Part shown: positions 9,261-18,347 of the stretch, piece after piece
Position numbering within the stretch: position 1 is the stretch's first letter
Layout: each line of letters opens with the position of its first letter
Source: Porphyrobacter sp. ULC335
GTDB lineage: Bacteria; Pseudomonadota; Alphaproteobacteria; Sphingomonadales; Sphingomonadaceae
DNA length: 64,000 bases
NCBI RefSeq assembly: GCF_025917005.1
Contig: NZ_CP078091.1
Span: 3,224,001-3,288,000, forward strand
Direction: 5' to 3'
Position numbers and translations under genes: made by a program
Notes under the pieces: model-generated
What the model was told of the DNA's origin: nothing
The model's database searches: none
The model's input: only the letters and a program-made list of their open reading frames with translations

Positions 9261-10019
9261 ATGCATAGCGCGATCTACCCGAGCCTTACGGGCCGCCGGG
9301 TGATCGTCAGCGGGGGCGGTTCCGGCATCGGCGAGGCGGTGGTGGAGGCCTTCGCCCGGCAGGGTGCCGCAGTCGGCTTCGTCGACATTCAGGAAAGTCC
9401 GAGCGAGCAGCTGATCCAGCGCATGGGAGAGGTGGATATCCAGCCGCACTTCCTGCGCTGCGACATCACCGATTGCGATGATTACGTGAACAAGATCAAT
9501 GTCCTCGTCGAGAAGATGGGCGGCTGTGATGTACTGATCAACAACGCGGCAAGCGATGATCGCCATACCATCGCGGATATCACGCCCGCCTATTGGGATG
9601 ACCGGATGGCGGTCAATCTCAAGCACCAGTTCTTCGCCGCCAAGGCGGTCTTGCCTGCCATGCGTGAGGCAGGGGGCGGGTCGATTATCAACATGGGCTC
9701 GATCAGCTGGCATCTGGGATTGAAGGACCTCGTGGTCTACCAGACCGCCAAGGCCGCGATCGAGGGCCTGACCCGCAGCCTCGCCCGCGAACTGGGGCGC
9801 GACAATATCCGCGTGAACGCGATCCTCCCCGGCAACGTCCAGACCCCGCGCCAGATGCGCTGGTACTCGCCAGAGGGTGAGGCCGAAATCGTTGCCGCCC
9901 AATGCCTTGACGGGCGCATCCAGCCAGCCGACATTGCCGCGATGGCGCTGTTCCTCGCCTCGGACGACGCCCGCTACTGCACCGGGCACAACTACTGGGT
10001 GGATGCCGGATGGAGATGA
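9261..10019 (+). CDS. xylB: NAD-dependent D-xylose 1-dehydrogenase (SDR)
   Basis: A 252-residue short-chain dehydrogenase that should oxidise D-xylose to xylono-lactone, the first Weimberg step, in the cytoplasm. It shows the cofactor loop SGGGSGIGEAV, the NAA segment (LINNAASDD), the catalytic Ser in GSISWHLGL, and Tyr and Lys in YQTAK. The unusual stretches SISWHLGL, PEGEAEIVAAQCL and CTGHNYWVDAGWR agree with what I remember of Caulobacter XylB, so the assignment is fairly specific. The frame is open to 9189. The ATG at 9261 gives the expected N-terminus (HSAIYPSL), but it lacks a ribosome site; a TTG at 9234 follows GGATGGGGA and is a real alternative. Its end overlaps xylC. Confidence 0.87.
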   Translation: MHSAIYPSLTGRRVIVSGGGSGIGEAVVEAFARQGAAVGFVDIQESPSEQLIQRMGEVDIQPHFLRCDITDCDDYVNKINVLVEKMGGCDVLINNAASDDRHTIADITPAYWDDRMAVNLKHQFFAAKAVLPAMREAGGGSIINMGSISWHLGLKDLVVYQTAKAAIEGLTRSLARELGRDNIRVNAILPGNVQTPRQMRWYSPEGEAEIVAAQCLDGRIQPADIAAMALFLASDDARYCTGHNYWVDAGWR

Positions 10020-10894
10020 ACCTGCCCGTCAGCGCCGTGCTGGCTGCCGACAGCCTGCTGGGCGAAGGCGTGCTGTGGGATGCGCAGCGCGGCATCGTCT
10101 GGTTCGTCGACATCAAGCGGCATCGCTTGTGGCACTTCGATCCCGCCACCGGCAGCAATGCCTTTACCGAGGCCCCCGAGCAGATCGGCTGGGCCATCCC
10201 CACCGAGGAAGGCCCGCTGCTGTGCGGCCTCAAGGACGGGCTCTACACCTTCGATCCGGAAAGCAGCACTTTTACAAAGCTTTGTGCCGTGCCGGGAGAG
10301 CCCGCCAGCAACCGGCTCAACGATGCCTGCACCGATCCCTGGGGCCGGGTGTGGTTCGGATCGATGGACGATTCCGAAGGGTCCGCCTCGGGCCGGTTCT
10401 ATGTTTTCGACCGGGGCGAGATCCGCCCTGCCGGGCCGAGCGGCATTGCGATCACCAATGGCCCGGCGGTCAGCGCATCGGGCGACCGCATCTACTTCAC
10501 TGATACTTCGAAACAAAAAATCTTCGTTGCGGACCTCTCGGCAGCGGGCGCCGGCGAAGCGCGGTTGTTCGCCGATACCGCCGCGCTGTTCCCCGCCGCC
10601 TATCCCGATGGTCCGGTGGTCGATGCCGAGGATCATGTCTGGACCGGGATGTATCTCGGATCTTGTGTGGCGCGGTTTTCGCCAGATGGTGCTTTGGTGG
10701 CCACGGTTCCGATTCCGGCGCGCGACATTACCAAGATGGCGTTCGGGGGCGGAGACCTGAAAACGGCCTATGTCACATCCGCCATCAAGAACATGTCCCA
10801 ACAGGACATGGCCGGCCTGCCCAAATCGGGGAGCCTTTTTGCCTTCCCCGCGCCCGTCGCAGGCTTTGCCCAAACCCGCGCGAGATTAGGTTAA
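10010..10894 (+). CDS. xylC: Xylono-1,4-lactonase (SMP-30/gluconolactonase family)
   Basis: A 294-residue six-bladed beta-propeller that should open D-xylonolactone to xylonate, the second Weimberg step. The family's divalent-metal ligands can be placed at Glu19 (LLGEGVLWD), Asn150 (IAITNGP) and Asp200 (YPDGPVVD), and the substrate Asn at SNRLNDAC is present. The family usually has 280-310 residues, so it is full length. It overlaps the end of xylB by 10 bases. An ATG at 10016 overlapping the xylB stop as ATGA is an equally possible start. Its stop overlaps the next start (TAATG), so the four genes xylX-xylB-xylC-esterase look translationally coupled. The position after a xylose dehydrogenase favours xylonolactone over gluconolactone. 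Confidence 0.86.
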   Translation: MEMNLPVSAVLAADSLLGEGVLWDAQRGIVWFVDIKRHRLWHFDPATGSNAFTEAPEQIGWAIPTEEGPLLCGLKDGLYTFDPESSTFTKLCAVPGEPASNRLNDACTDPWGRVWFGSMDDSEGSASGRFYVFDRGEIRPAGPSGIAITNGPAVSASGDRIYFTDTSKQKIFVADLSAAGAGEARLFADTAALFPAAYPDGPVVDAEDHVWTGMYLGSCVARFSPDGALVATVPIPARDITKMAFGGGDLKTAYVTSAIKNMSQQDMAGLPKSGSLFAFPAPVAGFAQTRARLG

Positions 10895-12807
10895 TGCGTC
10901 GCCATTTCCGCATCTTGCCCGCCACTCTTGCCATGCTGTGGCCGGTGGCTGCGGCATCCAACCCGGTCCTCGACGCAGGTTACGGGGACAATATGGTGCT
11001 GCAAGCGGGGCAGCCGCTAACCCTGTCAGGACGCACGCAAGCGGGGGTCAAGGTCGAGGCAAGGCTGGGCAAGACGAGGTCGAGCGCCATTTCGGACGGG
11101 TCTGGGGCCTTTTCCGTCACGATCCCCGCACAATCCAACACTACTGCGCCGCAGACGCTGGTGATCAGCGACGAAACCGGATCAACAACCTACGACAATA
11201 TTCTGATCGGGAACGTTTTTCTGTGCGGCGGACAATCCAACATGGAGCTTCCGGTCGCCAGAGCGCTGGATGTCGACAATCAGCTGCGCCTTTCTGCCGA
11301 TAACGGCATCCGCCTGCTGATGATTCCCAAGACCACCGCGCCTTTGCCGCAGACGCAGTTCGCCGCGCCGGTTGCGTGGAAAGCCGCTGACCGCAGCACG
11401 GTGGCCGAATTTTCCGCGGCCTGTTTCTACATGGCAAAGGCGCTGCGCGGCAAAGACCCGGCCACTCCCGTTGGCCTGATCCATTCCAACTGGGGCGGCA
11501 GCGCGGCGCGCGCGTGGTATGATCCGGCAGGCGCGCGCGAGCGCCACGGTCAGGCGGCGCTCGACCAGCTCGCCCTCTACGCCCGCGATCCCTACGCCGC
11601 GGCGCAGGCCTTCGTGCCGCAGTGGTTCGACTGGTGGCGCGCGCAGGACAATGGGCGCGAGCCGTGGAAAAACCCCGCGCTGCTCGATTGGAAACCGATC
11701 CCCAAATTTGCCTTCTGGAACGAATGGACCGGCACCGGCCTCGACACCAATCCCCGCGCCAATGTGTGGCTGAAGCAGACCATCACCCTCACCGCGCAGC
11801 AGGCAAGGGGCGACGGCAGCCTTGCCATCGGCGCGATCGACGATCTCGACCTCACTTTCGTCAACGGCCACCCTGTCGGCTACACCTTCGGCTGGGGGGT
11901 AGAACGCACCTACCATGTGCCCGCCAAGCATCTGAAAGCGGGCGAGAACACGATCCTGATCGCGGCCAACAATATGTGGGACACCGGCGGCTTCTTTGCC
12001 GGGTCGGATCGGCTCGCCTTCACCGCCGCCAATGGCGAGCGCGTGCCGCTGGGCGCGGATTGGGAATATGCCACCACCACCGTCACCGACACGCCCCCGC
12101 GTGCGCCCTGGGATGCCAATGCGGGGATCGGCGTGATGCACAATGCGATGATCGCGCCGCTCGGCACAATGAAGCTGGCGGGCGTGGCATGGTATCAGGG
12201 CGAGTCCGATGCGGGCCAACCGGCCTATGACGCAAAGCTTGCCAGCCTGTTTGCCGGATGGCGCCGCCAGTTCGGCCCGCAGACGCGGATGCTGGTGGTG
12301 CAGCTGGCCGACTGGGGCGAGCGCCGCTCGGCTCCCGGCGAATCCGGCTGGGCACAGCTTCGCGACGAGCAGCGCCGCGCCGTCGTGGCCGATGCCAACG
12401 CCGCGCTGGTCACCGCGATCGACATTGGCGAGCCCACCGATATTCACCCCGCCAACAAGAATGATCTGGGCAAGCGGCTGGCCGAGGGCTTTGATGGCCG
12501 CGCCATGCCGATGCCCGAAAAGGCCGTGCACGAAGGCGGCACGGTCACCGTCAGCTTCAGCGGCATTGCGGGCGCGCTGACCGTGCAGGGCGGCCCCGCC
12601 CCGCTCGGCGTGGAGCTGTGCGAGGCTGCCCCCGGCACCTGCCAGTTCGTGTTGGCACGGGCCGAGGGGAGCACTCTGCTGATCGCCGTGCCCGATGACA
12701 TGACCCCCACCCGGGTGCGCTATGCCTGGGCCGATGCGCCGCTGGTCAATCTGGTCGATGGCAGCGGAATGCCCCTCCCCGGCTTCGGGCTCGATATCGC
12801 GCGCTAG
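10894..12807 (+). CDS. Sialate-O-acetylesterase-like SGNH esterase, exported (probable acetylxylan esterase)
   Basis: A 637-residue exported esterase of the sialate O-acetylesterase family. After a signal peptide (about 1-21) it has an N-terminal beta domain, the block FLCGGQSNMELP with nucleophile Ser115, WYQGESDA, and near residue 515 the DIHP segment that supplies the catalytic Asp and His. A jelly-roll insertion (about residues 280-400, WLKQTITLTA...FVNGHPVGYT) resembles the beta-galactosidase sugar-binding domain and splits the SGNH core. In this locus the likely job is deacetylating xylan or xylo-oligosaccharides; that is an inference from context. The ATG overlaps the stop of xylC (TAATG) and the gene ends 13 bases from the end of convergent xylD. 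Confidence 0.82.
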   Translation: MRRHFRILPATLAMLWPVAAASNPVLDAGYGDNMVLQAGQPLTLSGRTQAGVKVEARLGKTRSSAISDGSGAFSVTIPAQSNTTAPQTLVISDETGSTTYDNILIGNVFLCGGQSNMELPVARALDVDNQLRLSADNGIRLLMIPKTTAPLPQTQFAAPVAWKAADRSTVAEFSAACFYMAKALRGKDPATPVGLIHSNWGGSAARAWYDPAGARERHGQAALDQLALYARDPYAAAQAFVPQWFDWWRAQDNGREPWKNPALLDWKPIPKFAFWNEWTGTGLDTNPRANVWLKQTITLTAQQARGDGSLAIGAIDDLDLTFVNGHPVGYTFGWGVERTYHVPAKHLKAGENTILIAANNMWDTGGFFAGSDRLAFTAANGERVPLGADWEYATTTVTDTPPRAPWDANAGIGVMHNAMIAPLGTMKLAGVAWYQGESDAGQPAYDAKLASLFAGWRRQFGPQTRMLVVQLADWGERRSAPGESGWAQLRDEQRRAVVADANAALVTAIDIGEPTDIHPANKNDLGKRLAEGFDGRAMPMPEKAVHEGGTVTVSFSGIAGALTVQGGPAPLGVELCEAAPGTCQFVLARAEGSTLLIAVPDDMTPTRVRYAWADAPLVNLVDGSGMPLPGFGLDIAR

Positions 12808-12820
12808 AAGTGTATCGGCA

Positions 12821-14605
12821 TCAGTGGTTATGCCGCGGCAGCTTCCTTGCCGTGCCGCGATATTTGAGCGCGAAGTCCATCACGCCCCCTTCCGCCAGCT
12901 GGCCGGTCTTTTGGCGGTAGAGTTCTTCCCACGGGGTCTGGCTTTCGGGGATCGGCGGGATGGTCTCCTCCGCGCGGCGGCGGGCGATCTCCGCTTCGTC
13001 CACCAGCGCGTCGCAGCGCCTGGCGTTGAGATCGACGCGGATGATGTCGCCGGTGCGCAGCCATGAAAGCCCCCCGCCGACCGCGCTTTCGGGGCTGACG
13101 TTGAGGATTGATGGGCTGTCGCTCGTCCCCGATTGCCGCCCGTCACCCAAAGTCGGCAGCCACGGCTTGCCAGCGCGGATCATCGCATCTGGCGGCTGCA
13201 TGTTGACGACCTCGGCACTGCCCGGCCAGCCGATCACGCCCGATCCGCGGATCACGAGAATGCAATCCTCGTCGATAGCGAGCGCGGGATCGTTGATGCG
13301 GTGATGGTAATCGTCCGAGCCGTCGAAGACGATGGCCCGCGCCTCGAACACGCCCTCGGAGCCGGGGCGCGAAAGGTAGCGTTCGCGGAAGGCTGTGCCG
13401 ATTACGCTGGTCTTGAGGATCGCGAAATCGAACAGGTTGCCCGACAGCACCATGAAGCCCGCCTTGTCGATCAGCGGATCGGCGAAGGGCCGGATCATCT
13501 CGCGGTCAGGGCTTTCGGCACCTGCAAGGTTTTCAGCCATCGTCTTGCCGGTGCAGGTCACAATATCGCCGTGGAGCTTGCCCGCGTTCAGCAGTTCCCA
13601 CATCGCCGCAGGCACGCCGCCCGCGCGGTGAAAGCGTTCGCCCAGATACTTGCCCGCAGGCTGCATGTTGACGAGCAGCGGCACATCATAGCCATGCGCC
13701 TGCCAGACATCGGTTTCGAGGCTCACACCCGCATGCGCCGCCATCGCCATGATGTGCGGCTGTGCGTTGGACGATCCGCCGATGACGCTGACCGTGGCAA
13801 TCGCATTCTCGAAAGCGGCGCGGGTGAGGATGTCCGAGGGCTTCAGATCCTCCAGCACCATCTCAACGATCCGGCGTCCGGTGCGATAGGCCATCTGGCC
13901 GCGCTCCCGGTAAGGCGCGGGGATCGCCGCGCAGCCGGTGAGCGAGAGGCCCAGCGCCTCGGCCACCGCGTTCATGGTGCTGGCCGTGCCCATCGAATTG
14001 CAGTGCCCGGCAGAAGGCGCGCTGTTGCAGGCGCGCTTCAGGAATTCATCCTCGTCGATCTCGCCCGCCGCCAGCTTGCGGCGGCTGCGCCAGATGACGG
14101 TGCCGCTGCCGACCAGCTCGCCTTCGTGCCAGCCATCGAGCATCGGGCCGCCCGACAGGACAATCGCGGGAATATCGACCGTGGAGGCCGCCATGATCTG
14201 GCTCGGCGTGGTCTTGTCGCAGCCGGTGGTCAGCACCACCCCGTCGAGCGGATAGCCGTTCAGCAGCTCCACCAGCCCGAGATAGAGCAGATTGCGGTCG
14301 AGTGCGGCGGTCGGCCGGCGGCAGTTCTCGAAGATCGGGTGGACGGGGAATTCGATCGGGATGCCGCCCGCATCGCGGATGCCGTCACGCGTGCGCTTTG
14401 CAAGGTCCACATGGATGCGGTTGCAGGGGGAAAGGTCGCTGCCGCTTTGCGCGATGCCGATGATCGGCTTGCCGCTTTGCAGCTCCTCGGGCGTCACCCC
14501 GTAATTCATGAAGCGTTCGAGATAGAGCGCCGTCATGTCCATGCGTTCGCGGTTGTCGAACCAGTCGCGCGAGCGCAGGCGGCGGGGTGCGGCTTGATCG
14601 GTCAT
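12821..14605 (-). CDS. xylD: D-xylonate dehydratase (IlvD/Edd family)
   Basis: A 594-residue dehydratase that should convert D-xylonate to 2-keto-3-deoxyxylonate, the third Weimberg step. The three cysteines expected to hold the iron-sulfur cluster are Cys61 (LSPCNRIH), Cys129 (TTGCDKTTPS) and Cys202 (GHCNSMGTAST). The Mg-binding and substrate region GSSNAQPHIMAMAAHAG and the C-terminal SPSILNVSPESAVGGGL are present. The length and the variant GHCNSMG loop fit the pentonate dehydratase branch better than dihydroxyacid dehydratase (IlvD). The start overlaps the stop of the LacI regulator by 4 bases, so regulator and dehydratase are co-transcribed. It converges on the esterase gene. Confidence 0.87.
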   Translation of the reverse strand: MTDQAAPRRLRSRDWFDNRERMDMTALYLERFMNYGVTPEELQSGKPIIGIAQSGSDLSPCNRIHVDLAKRTRDGIRDAGGIPIEFPVHPIFENCRRPTAALDRNLLYLGLVELLNGYPLDGVVLTTGCDKTTPSQIMAASTVDIPAIVLSGGPMLDGWHEGELVGSGTVIWRSRRKLAAGEIDEDEFLKRACNSAPSAGHCNSMGTASTMNAVAEALGLSLTGCAAIPAPYRERGQMAYRTGRRIVEMVLEDLKPSDILTRAAFENAIATVSVIGGSSNAQPHIMAMAAHAGVSLETDVWQAHGYDVPLLVNMQPAGKYLGERFHRAGGVPAAMWELLNAGKLHGDIVTCTGKTMAENLAGAESPDREMIRPFADPLIDKAGFMVLSGNLFDFAILKTSVIGTAFRERYLSRPGSEGVFEARAIVFDGSDDYHHRINDPALAIDEDCILVIRGSGVIGWPGSAEVVNMQPPDAMIRAGKPWLPTLGDGRQSGTSDSPSILNVSPESAVGGGLSWLRTGDIIRVDLNARRCDALVDEAEIARRRAEETIPPIPESQTPWEELYRQKTGQLAEGGVMDFALKYRGTARKLPRHNH

Positions 14606-15738
14606 GGGCTCCCGGGGGGCTTGCTGAAGGATGAGGCGAGGCTGGGCCCCGCATCGGAATTGCGGCGGATCAGCTGGTAGGCGAGCGTCAGCTGCTCGGC
14701 CTTGGCACGGGTGGCGCGCGGCTTCTGCTTGTGGACGCGGGCGATCATGGCGACGGCCTCGGCGGTCATCTCGCGGATCGGCTGGCGGATGGTGGTCAGC
14801 TCCGGCCAGATCGAGCTGGCAAGTTCCGTATCGTCGAAACCGCAGACCGTGATGTCGTTCGGCACGTCGAGATGGCGGCGGTGCGCCATGGCAACGGTGG
14901 CGGCGGCCATGTCGTCGTTGGAGGCGAAGATCGCGGTTGGCGGGTGCTTGGCGCCGAGCAGCTTCTCGGCAGCGACCATGCCCGAACGATAGGTGAACTG
15001 GCCCTGCGCGATCAGGCTCTCGTTGATCGTCAGCCCGGCGTCAGTCATCGCCGCGCGGTAGCCTTCGAGGCGCTGGCCGCTGGCCACCTGTTCGGGGTTG
15101 CCGATGATGAAGCCGACGCGTTCATGCCCCAGGCTGATGATGTGCCGGGTCATGTCATAGGCGGCCTGAAACTCGTCGATCAGCACCGCGCCGTGGCTGC
15201 CGCTGGCCCGGCCGGGGCCGACCGCGACCGCAATCCCGCCGGAGGAGCGGATCAGATCGAGCACGCTCTGGTCATCGCACAGCGGCGGGGGGAGGATATA
15301 GCCCTCGATCCCGCCGTCGAGCAGCTTCTTGATCACCTTCTGCGCCTCGGCGGTGTTCTCGCAGGCCTGCACCACGAGGTAGATGTCGCGGCGGCTCGCC
15401 TCCTCCAGCGCGCCCATCAGGAATTCGCTGAGGTAGGAGGCAGACGGGTTGTCGAACAGCAGGGCGATGCGCAGCTGCGATCCCGCCGCGAGCGATCGTG
15501 CCGCGCGGTTGGGGACGTAATTGAGCTTGGCAATCGCGCCGAGCACCTTCTGCTTGGTGTCCTCGCGCACGTTCTCCTCGCCATTGATGACGCGGCTGAC
15601 GGTCATCGGCGAACACTGCGCCTCGCGGGCGACATCGGTGATCGTCGGCGCGGCATTGCTGCGGCGGGCGGCGCGCTTGCGGCTCTGGGTGGCCGGTTCG
15701 GCCCTGGTCAGGTTGGTTCTGCTCATAGGCCCGGCCAT
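14602..15738 (-). CDS. xylR: LacI/GalR-family repressor of the xylose/xylan regulon
   Basis: A 378-residue transcription regulator. A LacI helix-turn-helix spans about residues 31-55 (TITDVAREAQCSPMTVSRVIN), followed by the hinge helix (NYVPNRAARSLAAGSQ) and a periplasmic-binding-protein-like sensor domain that ends near residue 340. The N-terminal 30 residues are basic and probably disordered. It should repress in the absence of xylose or a pathway intermediate. The palindromes with core TAGCGCTA at 1341, 7994, 15878, 23088 and 31824 are the obvious target sites. Operator C lies 140 bases upstream, so it may regulate itself. The start may also be the ATG at 15726 (MSRTNL); neither has a clear ribosome site. 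It overlaps xylD by 4 bases. Confidence 0.85.
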   Translation of the reverse strand: MAGPMSRTNLTRAEPATQSRKRAARRSNAAPTITDVAREAQCSPMTVSRVINGEENVREDTKQKVLGAIAKLNYVPNRAARSLAAGSQLRIALLFDNPSASYLSEFLMGALEEASRRDIYLVVQACENTAEAQKVIKKLLDGGIEGYILPPPLCDDQSVLDLIRSSGGIAVAVGPGRASGSHGAVLIDEFQAAYDMTRHIISLGHERVGFIIGNPEQVASGQRLEGYRAAMTDAGLTINESLIAQGQFTYRSGMVAAEKLLGAKHPPTAIFASNDDMAAATVAMAHRRHLDVPNDITVCGFDDTELASSIWPELTTIRQPIREMTAEAVAMIARVHKQKPRATRAKAEQLTLAYQLIRRNSDAGPSLASSFSKPPGSP

Positions 15739-15852
15739 ACTGCGTTGCGCCGATTGTCAGCAAGCGGGATGATGTGCGCTATCAGACGCCGCGCGCACGC
15801 GCCCGGCAGCCGAACCCTCCCGCGGGTTGGCGCGAGACCTATCGCAAGCCGG

Positions 15853-15891
15853 TTGACAAGCCCTCTCCCTCTCATCATGGTAGCGCTACCA
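15853..15891 (+). promoter_or_regulatory. Promoter with XylR-type operator C before the GH3-GH10 operon
   Basis: The perfect palindrome TGGTAGCGCTACCA occupies 15878-15891 and is the best match to the consensus in this window. A perfect -35 box TTGACA is at 15853-15858; with 17-base spacing the -10 box would be CATGGT (15876-15881), overlapped by the operator. The GH3 start is 47 bases downstream. Confidence 0.85.
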
Positions 15892-15938
15892 CACTATAGC
15901 GGCCAGTCAAGCCGCCGTGGTCAGGAGAGGGACATCAC

Positions 15939-18347
15939 ATGAAGGCGATCAAGCGGGCCGCGCTGGCGGCAGGGGTGTGTCTGGCGGCGTTCGGCATCAC
16001 CGCTGCACCGGCCATTCACGCACAACCGGTGGCGGTCGAACGGGCAATGAAGGACGCGCCCTACTGGAACGCCGCCCTTCCCACCGAGCAGCGCGTCGAA
16101 GACCTGCTGGCGCGTATGACGCTGGACGAAAAGGTCGCGCAGATCATCACCGTCTGGGACAGCAAGGGCACGCTTCAGGGTGATGGCGACATCTTCGATC
16201 CGGCCAAGACCGCGGCGCGCTTCCCCGACGGGATCGGCCAGATCGCCCGCCCTTCCGACCGGCGCGGCCCTTCCAGCCCGCGCACCGTCCGGCGGCGCGG
16301 GATCGAAGACAGCATCGCCTTCGTCATCGCCGCACAGACATGGGCGATGGAGAACACCCGGCTCGGCATCCCGATCCTGTTTCACGAAGAATCGCTCCAC
16401 GGCCTCGCCGCCAAGGATGCGACCGCTTTCCCGCAGGCTATCGGCCTGGCGAGTAGCTGGGACCCGGCGCTGATCCGCGACATCAATGCGCTGATCGCCG
16501 AGGAAACAGCCGCGCGCGGCGTCCACATGGTCCTCTCTCCCGTGGTGGACGTCGCGCGCGACCCGCGTTGGGGGCGGATCGAGGAAACCTTCGGCGAAGA
16601 CCCGTTCCTCGTCGGCGAGATGGGCGTTGCCTCGGTCGAAGGGCTGATGGGCACCGGCACCACCCGCAAGCTTGCGCCGGGCAAGGTGATGGCCACGCTC
16701 AAGCACATGACCGGCCACGGCCAACCCGAAAGCGGCAATAATGTCGCCCCCGCCCAGATCAGCGAGCGCACCTTGCGCGAGATGTTCTTCCCGCCCTTCG
16801 AACAGGTGGTGAAGCGCACCGCCATCGACGCGGTGATGGCGAGCTATAACGAGATCGACGGTGTGCCCAGCCACGCCAACCGCTGGCTGCTGGAAGACGT
16901 GCTGCGCGGCGAGTGGGGCTATCAGGGCGCGGTCGTGTCCGACTATTACGCGATCGAGGATATGGCCCGCCTCCACCACATCGCGCCCGATAATGCCGCC
17001 GCCGGCGAAATCGCGCTGCTGGCAGGCGTCGATGTCGATCTGCCCGAGGGCGCGGGGTTCAAGGATCTGGCCAAGAGCGTGCGCGAAGGCCGGGTGCCGC
17101 AGGCGGCGGTCGATCAGGCAGTGCGCCGCCTGCTGACCATGAAGTTCAACGCCGGGCTGTTCGACAACCCATGGCCCGATCTGGCCAAGGCGCTTCAGTC
17201 CAACGGCCCCGAAGGCGTCGCGCTGGCACGGCTGGCGGCGGAGCGGTCGCTGGTGCTGCTCAAGAATAATGGCGCGCTGCCGCTGGCTCTGCCCGCTGCG
17301 GGCAGCGGCAAGAAGCCGACCATCGCGGTGATCGGCCCCAATGCCGATGTCGCGCGGCTGGGCGGCTATTACGGCGAACCACGCGCCAGCGTCACCCCGC
17401 TTCAGGGCATCCGCGCCGCCGTGGGCAGCCGCGCCAACATCGTCCACGCGATGGGCGTCGATATTGTCGAGGGCGACAGCGACTGGTGGGATGATGCCGT
17501 CGTCCTGTCCGACCCGGCCGAGAACCGCCGCCGCATCGCGCAGGCGGTCGAGGTCGCCAAGGGTGCCGACACCATCGTGCTGTTCATCGGTGATACCGAA
17601 AAGACGAGCCGCGAAGGCTGGGCTGCAAACCACCTGGGTGACCGCACCAGCCTTGATCTTGTCGGCGAACAGAACGAGCTGTTCCGTGCGATGAAGGCGC
17701 TCGGCAAGCCGGTGGTCGTCGTGCTGATCAACGGCCGCCCACCCAGCTATCCGACCATCGCCGCCGAAGCCGATGCCATCCTTGAAACATGGTACGCGGG
17801 CGAACAGCAGGGCACGGCGATTGCCGACGCGTTGATCGGCACAGTGAACCCCGGCGGCAAGATGCCGGTCTCTACCGCGCGCAATGCGGGGCAGCTGCCG
17901 ATGTTCTACAACCACAAGCCGAGCGCGCGGCGGGGATACCTGTTCGACGAGGTCACGCCGCTTTATCCGTTCGGCTGGGGGCTCAGCTACACCACCTTCA
18001 CCCTCGCCCCGCCGGTGTTGTCGGCCAGCGCGATCAAGCCCGGTGAAGGCGTGACGGTCACCGTCCGCGTCACCAACACCGGCAAGCGCGCGGGCGATGA
18101 GGTGGTGCAGGTCTATCTGCGCGATGATGTCAGTTCGGTCACCCGTCCGGTGAAGGAGCTGGTCGGCTTCAAGCGCGTGACGCTCCAGCCCGGAGAAAGC
18201 CGCGATGTGGCGATTGCCGTTGAACCGCGCGCCTTTGCCATGTGGAACGCCGCGATGGAGCGCGTCACCGAACCGGGGACATTCACGATCATGGCGGGCG
18301 CGAACTCGCAGGACGTGCAGAGCGTGAAGCTGGAGGTGCGCCCGTGA
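15939..18347 (+). CDS. GH3 beta-xylosidase/beta-glucosidase (BglX-type), exported
   Basis: An 802-residue family 3 glycoside hydrolase, probably periplasmic, hydrolysing xylo- or gluco-oligosaccharides. A signal peptide covers residues 1-28. The order is TIM barrel (LHGLAAKDATAFPQAIGLASSW, DVARDPRWGRIEETFGEDP, KHMTGHGQPE), nucleophile Asp in AVVSDYYAI, sandwich domain (VLLKNNGALPL) and a C-terminal Fn3-like domain (VRVTNTGKRAGDEVVQVYLRD). This domain set is that of BglX-type enzymes; the xylanase encoded immediately downstream makes xylobiose or longer xylo-oligomers the likely substrate. The ribosome site is AGGAGAGGGAC. Operator C lies directly upstream, and its stop overlaps the GTG start of the GH10 gene. 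Confidence 0.88.
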   Translation: MKAIKRAALAAGVCLAAFGITAAPAIHAQPVAVERAMKDAPYWNAALPTEQRVEDLLARMTLDEKVAQIITVWDSKGTLQGDGDIFDPAKTAARFPDGIGQIARPSDRRGPSSPRTVRRRGIEDSIAFVIAAQTWAMENTRLGIPILFHEESLHGLAAKDATAFPQAIGLASSWDPALIRDINALIAEETAARGVHMVLSPVVDVARDPRWGRIEETFGEDPFLVGEMGVASVEGLMGTGTTRKLAPGKVMATLKHMTGHGQPESGNNVAPAQISERTLREMFFPPFEQVVKRTAIDAVMASYNEIDGVPSHANRWLLEDVLRGEWGYQGAVVSDYYAIEDMARLHHIAPDNAAAGEIALLAGVDVDLPEGAGFKDLAKSVREGRVPQAAVDQAVRRLLTMKFNAGLFDNPWPDLAKALQSNGPEGVALARLAAERSLVLLKNNGALPLALPAAGSGKKPTIAVIGPNADVARLGGYYGEPRASVTPLQGIRAAVGSRANIVHAMGVDIVEGDSDWWDDAVVLSDPAENRRRIAQAVEVAKGADTIVLFIGDTEKTSREGWAANHLGDRTSLDLVGEQNELFRAMKALGKPVVVVLINGRPPSYPTIAAEADAILETWYAGEQQGTAIADALIGTVNPGGKMPVSTARNAGQLPMFYNHKPSARRGYLFDEVTPLYPFGWGLSYTTFTLAPPVLSASAIKPGEGVTVTVRVTNTGKRAGDEVVQVYLRDDVSSVTRPVKELVGFKRVTLQPGESRDVAIAVEPRAFAMWNAAMERVTEPGTFTIMAGANSQDVQSVKLEVRP

